Shown: positions 33,821 to 46,185, counted from the stretch's first letter. The stretch: DNA of 64,000 nucleotides from Larix kaempferi (GCA_027924585.1 BSBM01000050.1:5546501-5610500); one strand, 5' to 3'. Numbers and translations are program-made. The notes: generated by a model not told the origin, from the sequence alone.

Positions 33821-34306
33821 ATGTGCCAAATCAAATAAAAAATAGTAACCTCGCTATACTCAATGTTCCAAATCAAATATGCAACGCGCCACAATATGAT
33901 CATTCCATGTGTCACCCTAGGATACTAGATATCAATATTTTAACAACAAAATTTATAGAAGTTTTTCTTTAAAGACTTTGCTGGAAAGTTGAAATATGCT
34001 CAGAGAAAGAGCGGTCGCTCTTTCTCCAAGGTGTTCTATTGTTACAATTCTCTCCTAAATGAAGGTTCGGTTGACCCTTCTTATTCCCAATATTATTTTC
34101 ATAATAGTTCGACACTGCAAGAAGGGTCGGTCAATACTTCTTGTATTATCTATTATGGCTATAGCTGAATTGATGGATAAAGGTTTTGACAATTAACTAC
34201 AAAAAGAAGGGGCTGCAAACCCTTCTTGTCGTAAAACGGAAGTCGGGACAAACCATTTTTATATGATATAACTTCCAAGGTGTTCTATTTTTACAATTCC
34301 CACGTA
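33821..34306 (+). repeat. Family P repeat, copy 2 (left inverted end)
   Basis: Aligns with 487-900 and with the reverse of 43128-43612. Palindromes at about 34001-34026 (GAGCGGTCGCTC core), 34063-34085, 34118-34143 and 34203-34230 keep the same order as copy 1. Confidence 0.8.
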
Positions 34307-34417
34307 AAAAATTGATGACTATGAGCTGGTACCGGATACTCCCTTGGCTAGAAATGGGTGTATGTGGAAGAAGAAGCTGACAGCATGGTCTAGTACAATA
34401 CAATACAATGTCTTGGT
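34307..34417 (-). repeat. Family Q sequence, inverted copy
   Basis: The reverse complement contains 'GACCATGCTGTCAGCTTCTTCTTCC' and 'CCAAGGGAGTATCCGGTACC' motifs, which recur in forward orientation at 42075, 45370 and 46318-46340. It ends exactly where the copia LTR of H begins. Confidence 0.65.
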
Positions 34418-35119
34418 TGTTAAATTTTTAGAATTTACTTCAATTTGATCCAAGATCTTAACTGAGAGAACAACATGTACATCAAATCTACAACATATCA
34501 ATTATGGACACAATAATGCAAGCACACAAGAGACACAAAGTTTACTTGGGAAAAACCATAAAGGTGAAAAACCCCAATAACTTCCTCAGAGATAGATAGA
34601 GCAATGATACAACCAGAATACAAGAGATAGTCTTCTCCTACCAGTAGAGCCTCCTCCTCATAAGTGCGGCACTTTCTGAATGAGAGAAGTGTGTGAATAA
34701 ATAATCAAATAGAGATCTTCCGATCTCTATTTATACTTGTCATATCCTACCCAATAAATTAATTGGGCCTACATGTCTAGCTTAACCCATGGTTAACTTA
34801 ATTCGGGCCGACCCCACACTTGGTGGTCTAATAACCCTTTGACCCACATGGCCAACCCCCAACAGGGTGGTCTAATAACCCTTCGACCCACATGACTTAT
34901 ACAGGGCCGACCCCAACAAGGTGGTCTAATAACCCATCAAGTATAAGTTACAGCACTTACAATATAAATGACGACACTTCCTTATAGAGGAATAATAACA
35001 TCTCTATAGGAATACAAACACTTCCATTATAGAGGAATAATACCATCTCTATAGGAGTACAAAATACATATATGAAATACATGGGTGAAATACATTCCAA
35101 AGTTACATATACATCAACA
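34418..35119 (-). repeat. 3' LTR of H
   Basis: On the minus strand it runs TGTTGATGTATATG… to …AATTTAACA, 702 bp. The TATA box TATAAATAG is at 34727-34735 (minus). Its first part matches 40706-40974. Confidence 0.85.
34727..34735 (-). promoter_or_regulatory. TATA box in the H 3' LTR
   Basis: TATAAATAG followed by AG-rich sequence, same context as in element B. Confidence 0.6.
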
Positions 35120-35130
35120 CTCCCTCTTAA
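35120..35130 (-). promoter_or_regulatory. Polypurine tract of H
   Basis: TTAAGAGGGAG on the minus strand, next to the LTR start. Confidence 0.75.
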
Positions 35131-35278
35131 CTAGGAAGGTATTTCTTGACACAGATCTACTAGCACAAGTCTTCTTCTCTGGATCATCATCAATGAATCA
35201 TCATCCTCGAATCATTGTCATCGTCATTGCTGCTTCTATCTCAATCAATCTCTGAATCTACTTGTCATAGGAAGTTCT

Positions 35279-35318
35279 ACAGAGTCAGTCATTTTTCATA
35301 CTGGATGTAGGCCCACCA
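35279..35318 (-). repeat. Single copy of the B array-4 unit in H
   Basis: The minus strand reads ACATCCAGTATGAAAAATGA plus 'CTGACTCTGTAG', matching the variant units of B's 39-bp array almost base for base, but present once. Confidence 0.75.
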
Positions 35319-35399
35319 CCTGTAGGTCTTCATCGTCACTAGCCATACTGTGGAATTCTCAGGACTTATTATGTGTGTCACAAAACCTTTAAAGAGTCT

Positions 35400-35900
35400 C
35401 TTGCCTAGCAAGAACCCTAAAGAGCATCTGAGGCATTTTTCATCCTATCCAGATCTCTAGGACTTATTACATGTGACCCCACCATAAAACCTAGCAAGAG
35501 CATCTCAATATGTTATGGGTACACAACTCCAACCTGAAATCTCTCCAGGGAACAAATTACATGTGGTCACCACAAAACCTAGCAAGAGCATCTCAGGATG
35601 TTATGGGTACACAAATCCGACCTGAAATCTCCCTAGGGCACAAATTACATGTGGTCATGGAAAAACCTCGAAAGAGCATCTCAGGATGTTACGGGTACAC
35701 AACTCTGACCTGAAATCTCCCAGGGCACAAATTACATGCCATAGGACAAAACCTCGCAAGAGCATCTCAATATGTTACGGGTACAAATCCAACCTAAAAT
35801 CTCCTAGGGCACAAATTACATGTCCTCCCAGAGCAATGTATTGAAAGAGCATCCCAAGCTGTTACAGGTACACAACTCCGACCTATAGGATCTCCCAGAC
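35400..35900 (-). repeat. Tandem array in H (~105-110 bp unit, four to five copies)
   Basis: The plus strand shows repeated 'GCAAGAGCATCTCAGGATGT', 'TACGGGTACACAACTCCGAC', 'CTGAAATCTCCCAGGGCACA' and 'AATTACATG'. The unit differs from the arrays of B. Confidence 0.8.
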
Positions 35901-36059
35901 ATGCTCATATGCACAACCTGATCCACGGCCACAAAGTATCATCCTGATATTCACCATACATCATACTGATGTACACATGATCATCCTGATCATCATCACT
36001 ACAACATCCTGCTGCATGTCATCTGGAGCAACATACTGAAGCTCGTCATCTATGATCAT

Positions 36060-36420
36060 CCTGATCATACACTACATCCACCTGATGCATACCAAGTATC
36101 TACCTGATACATATCATCATACATGATCTCAGTATCCACCTGATACATATATAGATACATGGTCCAAGCATCCAACATGATGCATATACAAAATACATAC
36201 AAATGATCCAACTGATCATATCCAGCATCCAACATGATGCGTACATACATAAGTGATCCAACTGATCATATCCAACATCCAACATGATGCATATATACAT
36301 AAATGATCCAACTGATCATAACAAGCATCCAACATGATGCAATGATCCAAATGATAAAAACAGGCATCCAACATGATGCATATACATATACAGAGTAGTA
36401 ACTGGAGCATCGTCTTGATG
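36060..36420 (-). repeat. Tandem array in H (CATCCAACATGATGCATATA unit)
   Basis: Imperfect 50-65 bp units combining 'GATCCAACTGATCATA' and 'GCATCCAACATGATGCATAT', about six copies. Short minus-strand frames here reflect the repeat. Confidence 0.8.
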
Positions 36421-36701
36421 CTCATCATCCATGATCCTCTTGATCATTGTAGCATCATCCTCTTCAGGTAATCTCATCATCCACGAAGCACATCCCAGAT
36501 GCACATCATCCAACACTTACACCACTGACATGGGAGAACACATCTACCACAATTCGGGGAAGGCTTCAGCCCTTACTTTTTCTCCATGGGAGAACACATC
36601 TACCACCATGTGAAAAATGGATCAGCAATTACATCACGACCAAGGGAGAACACATAAACCATGTCAGAAAAGATCATGTGCATTTGCATCTTCCAGACTC
36701 A

Positions 36702-37860
36702 TCACTTCCCTTTGGAAGGAACCTCGATCTGAAGTGCACCAAGCCTCTCTCTGAAGTACTCAACCTGCACTCTGGCCAACGGCTTGGTCAATACATCTGC
36801 AACCTGATCATCTGTCGCAACATACTCTGCTTTGGATATACTCAGTGATACGCAGGACTGCTTCCTGCTAAACCAAGAGATCACACCTGATCCCTATCTG
36901 CAACACTGCCTGCCCAATCTGAATCAACATAACCCTGCAGGTTAAATTTTTTATTTGCATCATACTTGTGCCCATAATCAACTGTGCCCTTTAGGTACCT
37001 CAGAATATGATTTACAACAACCAGGAGAACACTCCTCGGATCTCTTAGGAACTGGCTCAATGTGTTCACCACAAAGCAAATATATGGTCTCGTGTTTGTC
37101 AGGTACGTCAAGGACCCAATCATCTGACGATACATAGTGATATAAACAGGCTCAAATGAAGCATCACATAGATGCTTCAGGTTCGATGCCATAGGTGTGG
37201 CCATAGCCTTTCAGTCCATCATCCTGAACCTCTTCAATATCTCTACTGCATACTTCCCTTGTCCAAGGAATATTCCATCTGCACTCTGCCACACCTCCAT
37301 GCCAAGAACAAATAGTGCATCATCCCCAAGTTCTTCAACTTGAACATGGCAGCAAGCTTCCGCTGGATGTCGGCAACAAATCTATCCTCACCTATTAAAA
37401 ATAGGTCATCCACATAGTAGTATCACTGGATTGCCTTCCTCAACCTTGTAGTAAAGGTTGGAATCCGATTTATTCTTGGTAAAGCCCAAACTGGATAGAA
37501 AGCTGTCTATCCTACCATACCAAGTTCTACACATATATGACTCCCTGTAATGTGTCTCAGAACCAAGTGGCTTCTCGACATACACTTCTTCTTCAACTAC
37601 ACCATTCAAGAAGGCTGTCTTGAAATCCATCTAGTGTATCTTTCACTTCATCACTGCAGCCAGAGCAAGTACGGATCTAATGGAAGTGTATCTGGCTACA
37701 GAAGCAAAAGTCTCTATGCTACCACCTGTAGCATGCTTGATCTTGTAGATCCTCTTGGAAGTCACTACAGACTCCCCTTCAGGTCTTGGGACTGCATCCC
37801 AAACATCTTCATGATCGACTAGTACTCCTTGATCATGGCATTCTTCCCAGATCCTGGGAA
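36702..37860 (-). pseudogene. pol: H pol remnant: reverse transcriptase and RNase H, copia type
   Basis: Reading down the minus strand: a degraded RT start near 37700 ('SVARYTSIRSVLALAAVM'), 'DFKTAFLNGVVEEEVYVEKPLG' (37630-37560), and later RT broken by small deletions. Then come 'MATPMASNLKHL', 'YRQMIGSLTYLTNTRPYICF', 'HILRYLKGT' and 'GYVDSDWAGSVADRDQ' (37204-36881), and RNase H 'SWFSRKQSCVSLSISKAEYVA', 'DDQVADVLTKPLARVQVEYFRERLG' to 36702. The part of RNase H between the AEY motif and DDQVAD is deleted. The end of the protein matches the B remnant closely. It is not functional. Confidence 0.88.
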
Positions 37861-40693
37861 CTTCGATATCTTCAATATTTTCAATAGATAACTTTGTTGC
37901 TGAACAAATGTTGTAGTCCTTCTTTTGTAGGTGATGGTATACGATCTTTCCTACACAACAAGTTAAATTGCATGATTAGAAAACATCTCATAGTTTTCAG
38001 AACAAATTCTTACACACAAAGAAATATGTCATACAGTCATGCAATTATCTTAGCCAATGCTTCAATACAACATTTATCCATATTCCGTAACTTTCTAGAT
38101 GCCTTCCAATCTTTACCAGAACATTGTTAAGAGTGTGCACAATTCCTAACATGTCAGCAAAGAGGTTTCATTCTAGATAAGTAGCAATGGAATGTTGTAT
38201 AGTGTCATAGGCCACTTATCCATGTATATTAGTAGTATATTGTTCATCAATGCAACTATTCTAATATGCATAATACACAACCTAATTCTAGGAACATAAG
38301 CATATACATCATTGAATAACATTATGTAATAAATGAAAATTCAACTACTTATCTTTGTTTGGTTGCTCGGTGGACTCCCTCTGAATCTTTGCAACTCCAT
38401 TCTGATGTGGATTGTGAGAAGTGGTCAACTCCCTCTAAATATCTGCATCCTTGCAGAAATTACTGAAGTGTGCTCCTTTGCTTTCTTGCAGGAACAACTG
38501 GACTCAGCTCCCTCTTGATATTTTATTATTAGATTACCTGTCCTTGAACTTATATCCATCCTTAATCACTATGCATGCTTATTAGTATCATCATTGTGTT
38601 ATCCTTGAGGTCTCATACATAATCACACATTTATTAGTATAATCTTAATACTATCAAAACAGAATAATCTTAAACATGTATAGTCATGATCATTCACAGA
38701 TAATAAACATTAGTATTCAAGGTTTCAGGGAAGTCTTCTTTTACTCATGCATATTCTTATTTGATCATAGGTCTCTTTTGATTAGTTAAATCATCACCTG
38801 TGATTACTCAAACCTATACCTTCATGATTCTTCTGGTTAGTCATATCATCAATTATGGTAAGAAACATAATATGCATACAACCATGACTATTCAAACCTA
38901 TGACTTCATGAATAATCATTATAAACAACACAACAATATAAGATCCTAACACAAGGTAGGATTCTAGCTTGATATAGGAAAAATATACCTGGATTAGCAT
39001 GCTAGCTAGTTATGTCTAACATACCTGCATAATGTCTTCTGGTTCTCTTCAGTGACTTGTTCTAGTAACCTGCATGTCTCATAATTTAACCATTGTAGAA
39101 CCAAGTTATACATACCTCGTAAGTAGATATTCTATGTTATCCATGAAAATGGATGAATATTTGTCTTCATGTCACCATGATCATATGTTCTTGAAGTAGA
39201 ACATGATTTGTCTTTCTTGGTGTACCTTTTATGTTAGCGAACAATATAAACCTCATACAACATCACAATGCATTAGTACAATCATAAGTGTCAAAACCTT
39301 AATCAATGAATATCTTCTATTAAGGTAATACGACAAGTCTAGTAATTAATCAAGATTGTACTGTAATGATATGAAGACAAACATATCATAAACTTAACCA
39401 CGAACAGAATTCGAAACATACTTGTAAGCCATACCTGTCAAGATTGCTTGTAATCTTCTTATGGAAGGCCTTAGCCTCATCTCCCTCTGAGACAGGAACT
39501 TCTTCACTTATGCAGGTGACCAATCCATCTTCTTCTAGGATTAACCCAATCCACTTGATTTGCAAGAACTGGACCTGGAGCTGGATTAAGGTTTGTTAGA
39601 GAAACCCCAAAAGTTCAAACTTCCGAAAGGATAGAAATATGCGCCTTGATGAGCTGATCAAGCTGGTATATTCAGAATTTGAAAACTGCAAAGTTTCACT
39701 CCTCAATTTTGCCTTTGAAACTTTCAGATTCACTAGACGTGACCCCTAACTAGGGTTTGATGAAGCCCACTCTTATGCCCAATCAAAGGTTTGATCCAAA
39801 GCTCTAAGCTTCTATTTTTCTGAGGAGCTTCCAACCGTGGTCACAGATTTCAAAAATTCCCATTTTTGCAGAAGCCCTAATTTTCCACTTTTCCAATCAA
39901 AGTCCCGAACTAGGGTCTGATCAAGCCCAGTCTTCTGCCCAACCAAAAATTCTGAACTTGGTCTCTAAATTTCTATTTTGATGAGTGGCATTCAGCTGTT
40001 GTCTCCGATTACAAAAATTCCAACTTTCTCCAAAACCCTAAATTCCGGAAGCCATGAATGAAGGTGCTAAAAAATAATTCTGTTGTGACAGAAATATGTA
40101 CCTGATTGTTTCTAGTGTAACTCCAAAATTTTCGATCCACAGGGTCTCAAAATTTTCTTGAGATAGCCCGACCTGTGATATTTCCATCCCGACAGGTCTG
40201 ACCTCAGTTGGATTCTCTGAAAGAGAGTTATGCCAAGTGTCGCAACATGACCTGTTTATGGGATAAAACAGGAGAGTGAAGCTGTACGGCGTTCCACGTG
40301 TCACTGGTTCAACTTAGGCATCTACAAAATTTTCATGCGATAGTACAGTCTGTGTACTACCTGTCATGGTTTACGAAATTTCATTTGGAGCTTCCTATCC
40401 CAAGTTATGACATTTTTTCCAAGGTCACCTGTTTATGACTGAGATTTGGAAGAAGCAGAAACCCTATATTGTACAGATCATAAATCAAAAAGTAAAATGA
40501 ATTAGAAGTTTTCCTTTGGAAACAAGGTACATGGGGATCTTATCTTCGACCTATAAACGTTTTAGATCTGAAACATTCGCCAAAAGGGATTTATAGCGAA
40601 AGTGCTACGATAACTGGTTTTTGCTATATCAAGCCCTAACATCGTAAGTGCAATAAGTGTCATAAATGCCATATCAAGCCTTCTTTCAGGCTA
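37861..40693 (-). other. Leader and degraded 5' region of H
   Basis: Corresponds to 14627-17250 of B in reverse. It includes one copy of the unit triplicated in B (about 40190-40330) and the Ser/Lys-rich possible gag start region (39600-39850). No intact frame. Confidence 0.55.
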
Positions 40694-40705
40694 GCTCTGA
40701 TACCA
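40694..40705 (-). promoter_or_regulatory. Primer binding site of H (tRNA-Met)
   Basis: The minus strand reads TGGTATCAGAGC directly after the 5' LTR end. Confidence 0.88.
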
Positions 40706-40974
40706 TGTTAAATTTTCAGAATTTACTTCAATTTGATCTAGGATCTTAACTGAGAGAACAACATGTACAACATATCAATCATGGACACAATAATGCAAGC
40801 ACATAAGAGACATAGAGTTTACTTGGGGAAAACCATAAAGGTGAAAAACCCCAATAACTTCCTCAGAGATAGATAGAGCAATGATACAACTAGAATACAA
40901 GAGATAGTATTCTCCTAGTAGCAGAGCCTCCTCCTCATAAGTGTGCCACTTTCTGAATGAGAGAAGTGTGTGAA
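40706..40974 (-). repeat. Truncated 5' LTR of H
   Basis: Matches 34418-34700 of the 3' LTR up to '…GAAGTGTGTGAAT', where sequence of element G starts. The bases TGAAT are shared by both sides of the junction. Confidence 0.8.
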
Positions 40975-42058
40975 TCATGATTGGTGATAATACTTATGAT
41001 TGATGACGTGTAATCACCAAAATGCATAGAATATGATATATTCGTTAAATATTTTGTTGCTATTATGTCGCATGTGGCATGCAAGAAATACTAAATGACT
41101 GTTACTAAGTAAAATTCCTGGAGTCAAACGAGAAGGTTTGAGGGGAAAAGAATATTCCTGGACTCAAGTAGAGGCTGCATCTTGCACTCACTTACTAGCC
41201 ATTGCAGGGTGCAACTTCCCTAAATTTTGGTCATGTTCCCCATGGAAGTGGAACATAGTAGGTGGCTCGTTGAATGTTATACTGACCCAAAGTCCTAGGA
41301 AAACTTTATATCGATCGAATTTAGTAGAGGAAGGGCTCACAATTTTTCCTTGTGTTGTTAGAACTGAGCACACAAGAGGTTCTCTGAGGAGACTTAACGT
41401 TTCCCTTGTGGTGTTAGAACTCATCCCACAAGAAGATTCGATGAAGGGAAGCTATGTAATGAGTTGCAGAGTAAGACTGTAAAAGTTTCCTATTGAGTTG
41501 CAGAGTGCTATGTATGCAAGTCTCCATGATTGCTGAAGTACAAAGAGGTTTGATGATCACAAATTTTTGTTGGAGAATTGTTTTATGGTACAAACAAATA
41601 ATAATGAATTGTCTTAGACTATCACATGTATCAATGTTATGAATGCTGGAATAAGCAAAATATTTCCTCAAGGAAGAGGAAGAACGATGAATATTTACTG
41701 TTTTGAAATTTTGTATACTCATGTTATACTAAATAACATTGGAAGATCTTGTATGATCCGTGTAATGTGCAGGATATAAGTGAGAAGAGCTTGCGGGATT
41801 CGCAAAAAATGAGAAGACGACCAAAGCATAAAAATAAAGCAAGTGCAAGATGATGAAAGGATGCAAAAAATAAATAAATTGTTGAACGGTGAGGATGATG
41901 TTATTCTTAATGGGAGGAGTATGTAACATCCCTCCTTTTTTACCTAAAAATTTGTATAAATCTAAATAATTATTGTAATCATCCTTGTGAGGAGCCCAAG
42001 GCCAAGGCCCCGCTAGAAGACATCATAAGTATTGGTATATATTTTGTATAAGTGCAGT
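40971..42058 (+). mobile_element. Fragment of LTR element G (3' internal part and LTR start)
   Basis: Matches 50567-51650 and 55655-56740. The internal portion ends with a polypurine-like GGGAGGAG and the LTR start TGTAACATCC at 41922. It stops about 137 bp into the LTR, where family Q sequence begins. Both ends are broken, so it arrived or was trimmed by recombination, not as a complete insertion. Confidence 0.8.
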
Positions 42059-42310
42059 CGTGGAATGTTGTTTTAGTACCATACCATGCTGTCAACTTCT
42101 TCTTACTACGCCAAGTATAAGGCAGAAGGACTTTGCTTTCATAGTTCATTCAACTCCAGTTATTTTATGATTTATTTGGGACGAAGAAACATATTGTTCA
42201 TGGGGGAGATGTTGGATGATCTTAGGTCGGTCGCCCGACTAGGTCCTCCGTTCGACCACTTCAGAGAACATGTCAAACCATCGTGTCGATCAATGTTAAA
42301 TTTTAATTAG
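42059..42310 (+). repeat. Family Q repeat, copy at 42.1 kb
   Basis: Contains 'GAATGTTGTTTTAGTACCAT', 'CATGCTGTCAAC' and 'CATGGGGGAGATGTTGGA', 'GGTCCTCCGTTCGACCACTT'. The same blocks recur at 44571, 45350, 45662, 46150 and 46365-46440. Confidence 0.65.
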
Positions 42311-42414
42311 CATTATAGTGTCTTTGGGAAGGCATGCATGAGTTGCATGATTTTGAAATTATAGATGGATTTTGTTGAATATAATTGTACCATTGATGAT
42401 AAAACTATTCATTA

Positions 42415-42575
42415 ATGGCAGTCTGTAAATTTCCTTCATTTCTATGTTAATTATTATTTCTAGCAATGACAGTCTGTAAATTTCCTTCCTTTCTCTGTTA
42501 ATTGTTATTTGTTATAAATTATGTGTGTGTAAATTTCCTTTCTTTCTCTGTTAATTGTTTTTTCCAGTAAATATT
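42415..42575 (+). repeat. Three ~60 bp imperfect tandem repeats
   Basis: 'GTAAATTTCCTTCCTTTCTC' plus 'TGTTAATTGTTATTT' occurs three times in succession. Confidence 0.7.
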
Positions 42576-42719
42576 TTCCATTGTGTTATTCTTCATGCTT
42601 GGATGAAAGTAATATAAAATCAGAATTCATATGTTTATGCTCTGGTTTACCGCATCTAAGTATTCACCAATTTTCAGCTAAAATTGATATTGGATTCATT
42701 TATGACCAATGCCCAATAT

Positions 42720-43127
42720 TAATGGTGAACACAAGAAGGATTAACCGACCCTTCTTGCAGTGTTCAACTATTATGAAAATAATACTGGGAATAAGCAAGG
42801 TCAGTCGAACCTTCAATTTTGAGGGAAATATAAAAAAGGACACCTTGGAAGTTATAACATATAAAAATAGTTTATCCCGACTTCTGTTTTTTGACAAGAG
42901 GGATCGGTTGCCCCTTCTTTTCGTAGTTAATTGTGAAAACCTTTATCCAACAATTCAGCTATATCCATAATGGAGAACACAAGAAGGATCGACCGACCCT
43001 TCTTGCAGTGTCGAAATATTATGAAAATAATATTGGTAATAAGAAGGGTCGACCAACCCTTATTGCAGTTTCGAACTAGTATGAAAATAATATGGGGAAT
43101 AAGAAGGGTTGGTTGACCCTTCAATTA
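42720..43127 (-). repeat. Extra tandem, partial copies of family P
   Basis: About 1.4 further copies of the palindrome-bearing part of P lie inside the right end, in the same (minus) orientation. Cores are GGATTAACCGACCC at 42738, GGATCGACCGACCC near 42988 and GGGTCGACCAACCC near 43046. 'AAGGGGCAACCGATCC'-type segments alternate with AT-rich spacers. Confidence 0.75.
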
Positions 43128-43612
43128 TGAGGGAATTGTAAAAATAGAACACCTTGGAAGTTATATCATATAAAAATGGTTTGTCCCGACTTCCGTTTTA
43201 TGACAAGAAGGATCTGCCACCCCTTCTTTTCGTAGTTAATTGTTAAAACCTTTATCCATCAATTCAGCTATAGCCATAATGGATAATACTAGAAGGATCG
43301 ACCGACCCTTCTTTGCAGTCTTGAACTATTATGAAAATAATATTGGGAATAAGAAGGGTCGGACGACCCTTCATTTAGGATGGAATTGTAACAATAGAAC
43401 TCCTTGGATAAAGAGCGGCCGCTCTTTCTCTGAGAATATTTCAACTTGCCAGCAAAGTCTTTAAAGAAAAACGTCTATAAATTTTGTTGTTAAAATGTTG
43501 ATATCTAGTATCCTAGGGTGACACGTGGAACGATCATATTGTGATACGTGGCATATTTGATTTGGCACATTGAGTATAGCGAGGTTACTATTTTTTATTT
43601 GATTTGGCACAT
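43128..43612 (-). repeat. Family P repeat, copy 3 (right inverted end)
   Basis: Reverse complement of copy 2 over about 485 bp, including the perfect palindrome AAAGAGCGGCCGCTCTTT at 43410-43427 and the outer 'ACCTCGCTATACTCA' block. Confidence 0.82.
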
Positions 43613-44420
43613 GAATGAAATACATGAATGTTTTATAGTAAAAGAAAAAACTAGAACTAGCATGAGTATTACCGAACAACTTGTGGGTTATGCCAAAAAC
43701 CTACCTCCAACAGCGTGGCCAAGAACAAAAAATGCCTGCATCTGGGGTTAATATATGGTATACTTGATTCACATAAACAATTTTGTTTCTTAAAAACAAT
43801 CATGGAAGTAATTGCACAATCTAATATAATATGGTATACTTGATTCACATAGGCTGAAACTTACGACGAATATTATTCAGCTTGATGTAAGCCATTTAAT
43901 GCGTTGGCAGTAGGCATGTTGGCCATTGGATTTTCAAGGAATCGATTGGAGTGATACGTGTACGATTACTCCAACAAAATATGTAGTTGCTATAGATGAT
44001 ATCTATGATCGCCATAATGTGATAATTACCATTACCCATCCAAGACTTTGTTGGTGACAAGACATAAACATAATTTGGACTGAAGCAAGATGAGATTATT
44101 CACACGAGTGATACAATCCATCATTTACAGAAAATATTATTCATCCTACTGTAAGCTATTTAATGCACTAGCAACAGGCATGTTGGCCGTTGGATTTTCA
44201 AGGAATTGATTGGAGTGATAAAGGAATCGATTGGAGTGATACATGTACGATTACTCGAGCAAAATATGTACTGGCTATAGATGATATCTATGACCACCAT
44301 GATTCCACCATACTGTGATAATTACCATTCCCAATCCAAGCTAGACTCCCATCCCATTCAATACATCAACACAATCGCCAATCACTATATATAGGCTAAC
44401 CATGCCCCATATCACAACAA
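43613..44420 (+). repeat. Inverted-repeat arm, left (partner at 48060-48990)
   Basis: Segments 43615-43745 and 43745-44400 match the reverse complement of 48882-48995 and 48060-48425. Within this arm, 43855-44040 is directly repeated at 44125-44345. The arms flank about 3.6 kb of mixed sequence, so this may be a second foldback-like element next to the first. Confidence 0.65.
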
Positions 44421-44651
44421 ACTAATATGGGGACAAAGGGATATTAGCACTGTCGAAGTCCCAATACATGGATTTGTCATTATGTTCCTGGGTATGCAAC
44501 GAGCAGTCTTGGAAGATTTGTTCTCTAAGACAGCATGCACTGTTGCAGTCGTCAACACTTGCAGCAATCATCGAATGTTGTTTTAGTACCAGACCATGCT
44601 ATTAGCTTCTTCCTACTCTTGTTTCAATTCATGAAAATGGTCTAAGAGTCA

Positions 44652-45345
44652 ATGGGGTGCTGTTTTATGAGCTTTGACAGATGTCTCTTTAGCTTGCTTT
44701 ATTTCTCATTGCCCGCTTCTGCAAAAAATTATGGACTGTGGAATCCCTCCTCTCCCAACATTGCACACTTATGTGTAATGGAATGCTTGAAATCATTGAA
44801 GAATCTTGATATCCATATTCTGAAGCCTCTTCCTCTTCTCAACTTATTGGAGCAACTTCCTAACCTTGAAAGACTACATATCCGCAAAAGGTTTCTCTCG
44901 GTAAGAAAGAATTTTTGTAGTCAGTATTATACACATGTCTAATTTAAGTATTTGCTTATCATTTGCAAAGTATATTTCATTGGTTGAATGCCTTTGCTTC
45001 CACTAACTACGGTGTTAGGAACTAACCCGTCCAAGCGGCCTGCCTAGACCAATTTTCTGGCCATCCCCTATTATGGTGCACTTGGCAATTTAGGAATAGT
45101 TTCTTTGGTTTTATTGTGCATGATGATATGGGTGCTCACGTGCTACCCTGGCTGCAATAAAACGATTATTTTTGAATTTTTTTGAAATGGTTTCTTTTTA
45201 CCACAGCATGATAAACAGTTATTTGTTTGCTATGTTGGTACTCGAGAGAGATGCAATACCGACATTACTAGGCTATCCGCTTGCTAATATTCAGGTGTTA
45301 AAAGTAGACATGAAGGGAGATGAGGGAAGGGAAATCCCATTAGCA
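44652..45345 (+). pseudogene. Possible leucine-rich-repeat gene fragment
   Basis: Frames at 44755-44895 ('MECLKSLKNLDIHILKPLPLLNLLEQLPNLERLHIRK') and 45230-45345 ('LLGYPLANIQVLKVDM') have the L-x-x-L-x-x-L spacing seen in plant disease-resistance LRR regions. They are separated by stops and non-matching DNA. There is no NB-ARC or TIR motif nearby. The pattern is short, so chance or another LRR family cannot be excluded. Confidence 0.3.
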
Positions 45346-46185
45346 GTCTTCGAATGTTTTTTTAGTACCAGACCATGCTGTCATCTTCTTCTAACTGTGC
45401 CAAGTAGAAGGCTTCGAGCACTCTCGAAGTCCCGATACACCATGATATATGGGCATTTCGAGCACTCTCAAAGTCCCAATACATGGATTTCTCATTATGT
45501 TTCTTGGCACCAATCACATTTGTCCATCTTCTTTCTGTCACTCTTCTTTCAATAATTGATTGGTATGCAATGAGGAGGGGACAAAGGGAGATTAGAAGTC
45601 TTGGAAGCTTTCTTCTCTAAGACAACATGCATTGTTGCGGTCATCAATATTAGGCTTGCAGCAGTCGTCGAATGTTGTTTTGGTACCAGAAGGCTTCGGT
45701 CCTCGGGAAGGTGAGAATCTGTGCGAGTGGTTGAATCATAATCTTAAATTACAGAGCAATCTATCTCAAAGTTTGTTGAGTGACTCTCAGATGATGTAGT
45801 ATCATACTTAACAGACAGTAAACTTGTTATCACCATCGCACATTTTTTGCACTATTCATCAACAAATAACTACATTTGGTGCGGAGAGCTTACCAGTCTT
45901 TGCAAGAATATTCCCTTTGTAGTTGAAGGTGGGAAAATCATCAGGGTAAGAGGCTTTCTAAATTTTCTCTAGCCTGCATCCACAAGTAACTAGGCCAATT
46001 TAATGGGATGGAAATTGGAATCCTTTGATTACTATGGGATTTTCAGTGAATGATGGGATGGAAATGGGAATCCTTTGATTACTACCACCTTGTGCAGTAG
46101 GTATGATGTATTCATTGAATGATTTGGTTTCATTCTTTAAAAGACACTTGCAGCAGTCGTCGAATGTTGTTTTAGTACAGTCCTT

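Larger units (their letters stand above)
34418..40974 (-). mobile_element. Copia-type LTR retrotransposon H, minus strand, 5' truncated, related to B
   Basis: A complete 702-bp 3' LTR (34418-35119), polypurine tract, decayed RT-RNase H, long leader and tRNA-Met primer site are present. The 5' LTR (from 40706) is cut at 40974 and abuts a G fragment. Leader, pol remnant and 3' tail segments match element B, so the two belong to one family. Gag, protease and integrase are absent. Since the 5' LTR is cut before the TATA box, this copy has no promoter of its own. Confidence 0.88.
33821..43612. mobile_element. Foldback-like element with ~485 bp inverted ends (family P), carrying nested insertions
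   Basis: The left end 33821-34306 matches the reverse complement of the right end 43128-43612 over about 485 bp. Next to the left arm, 34307-34417 is an inverted copy of family Q sequence, and family Q occurs in forward orientation at 42059 on the right, so the inverted structure extends inward. Between them lie copia H (34418-40974) and a G fragment (40971-42058). Long inverted ends with little inner sequence fit a foldback or Mutator-like non-autonomous DNA transposon. No target duplication was recognised at the outer edges and no transposase is present. Confidence 0.55.
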
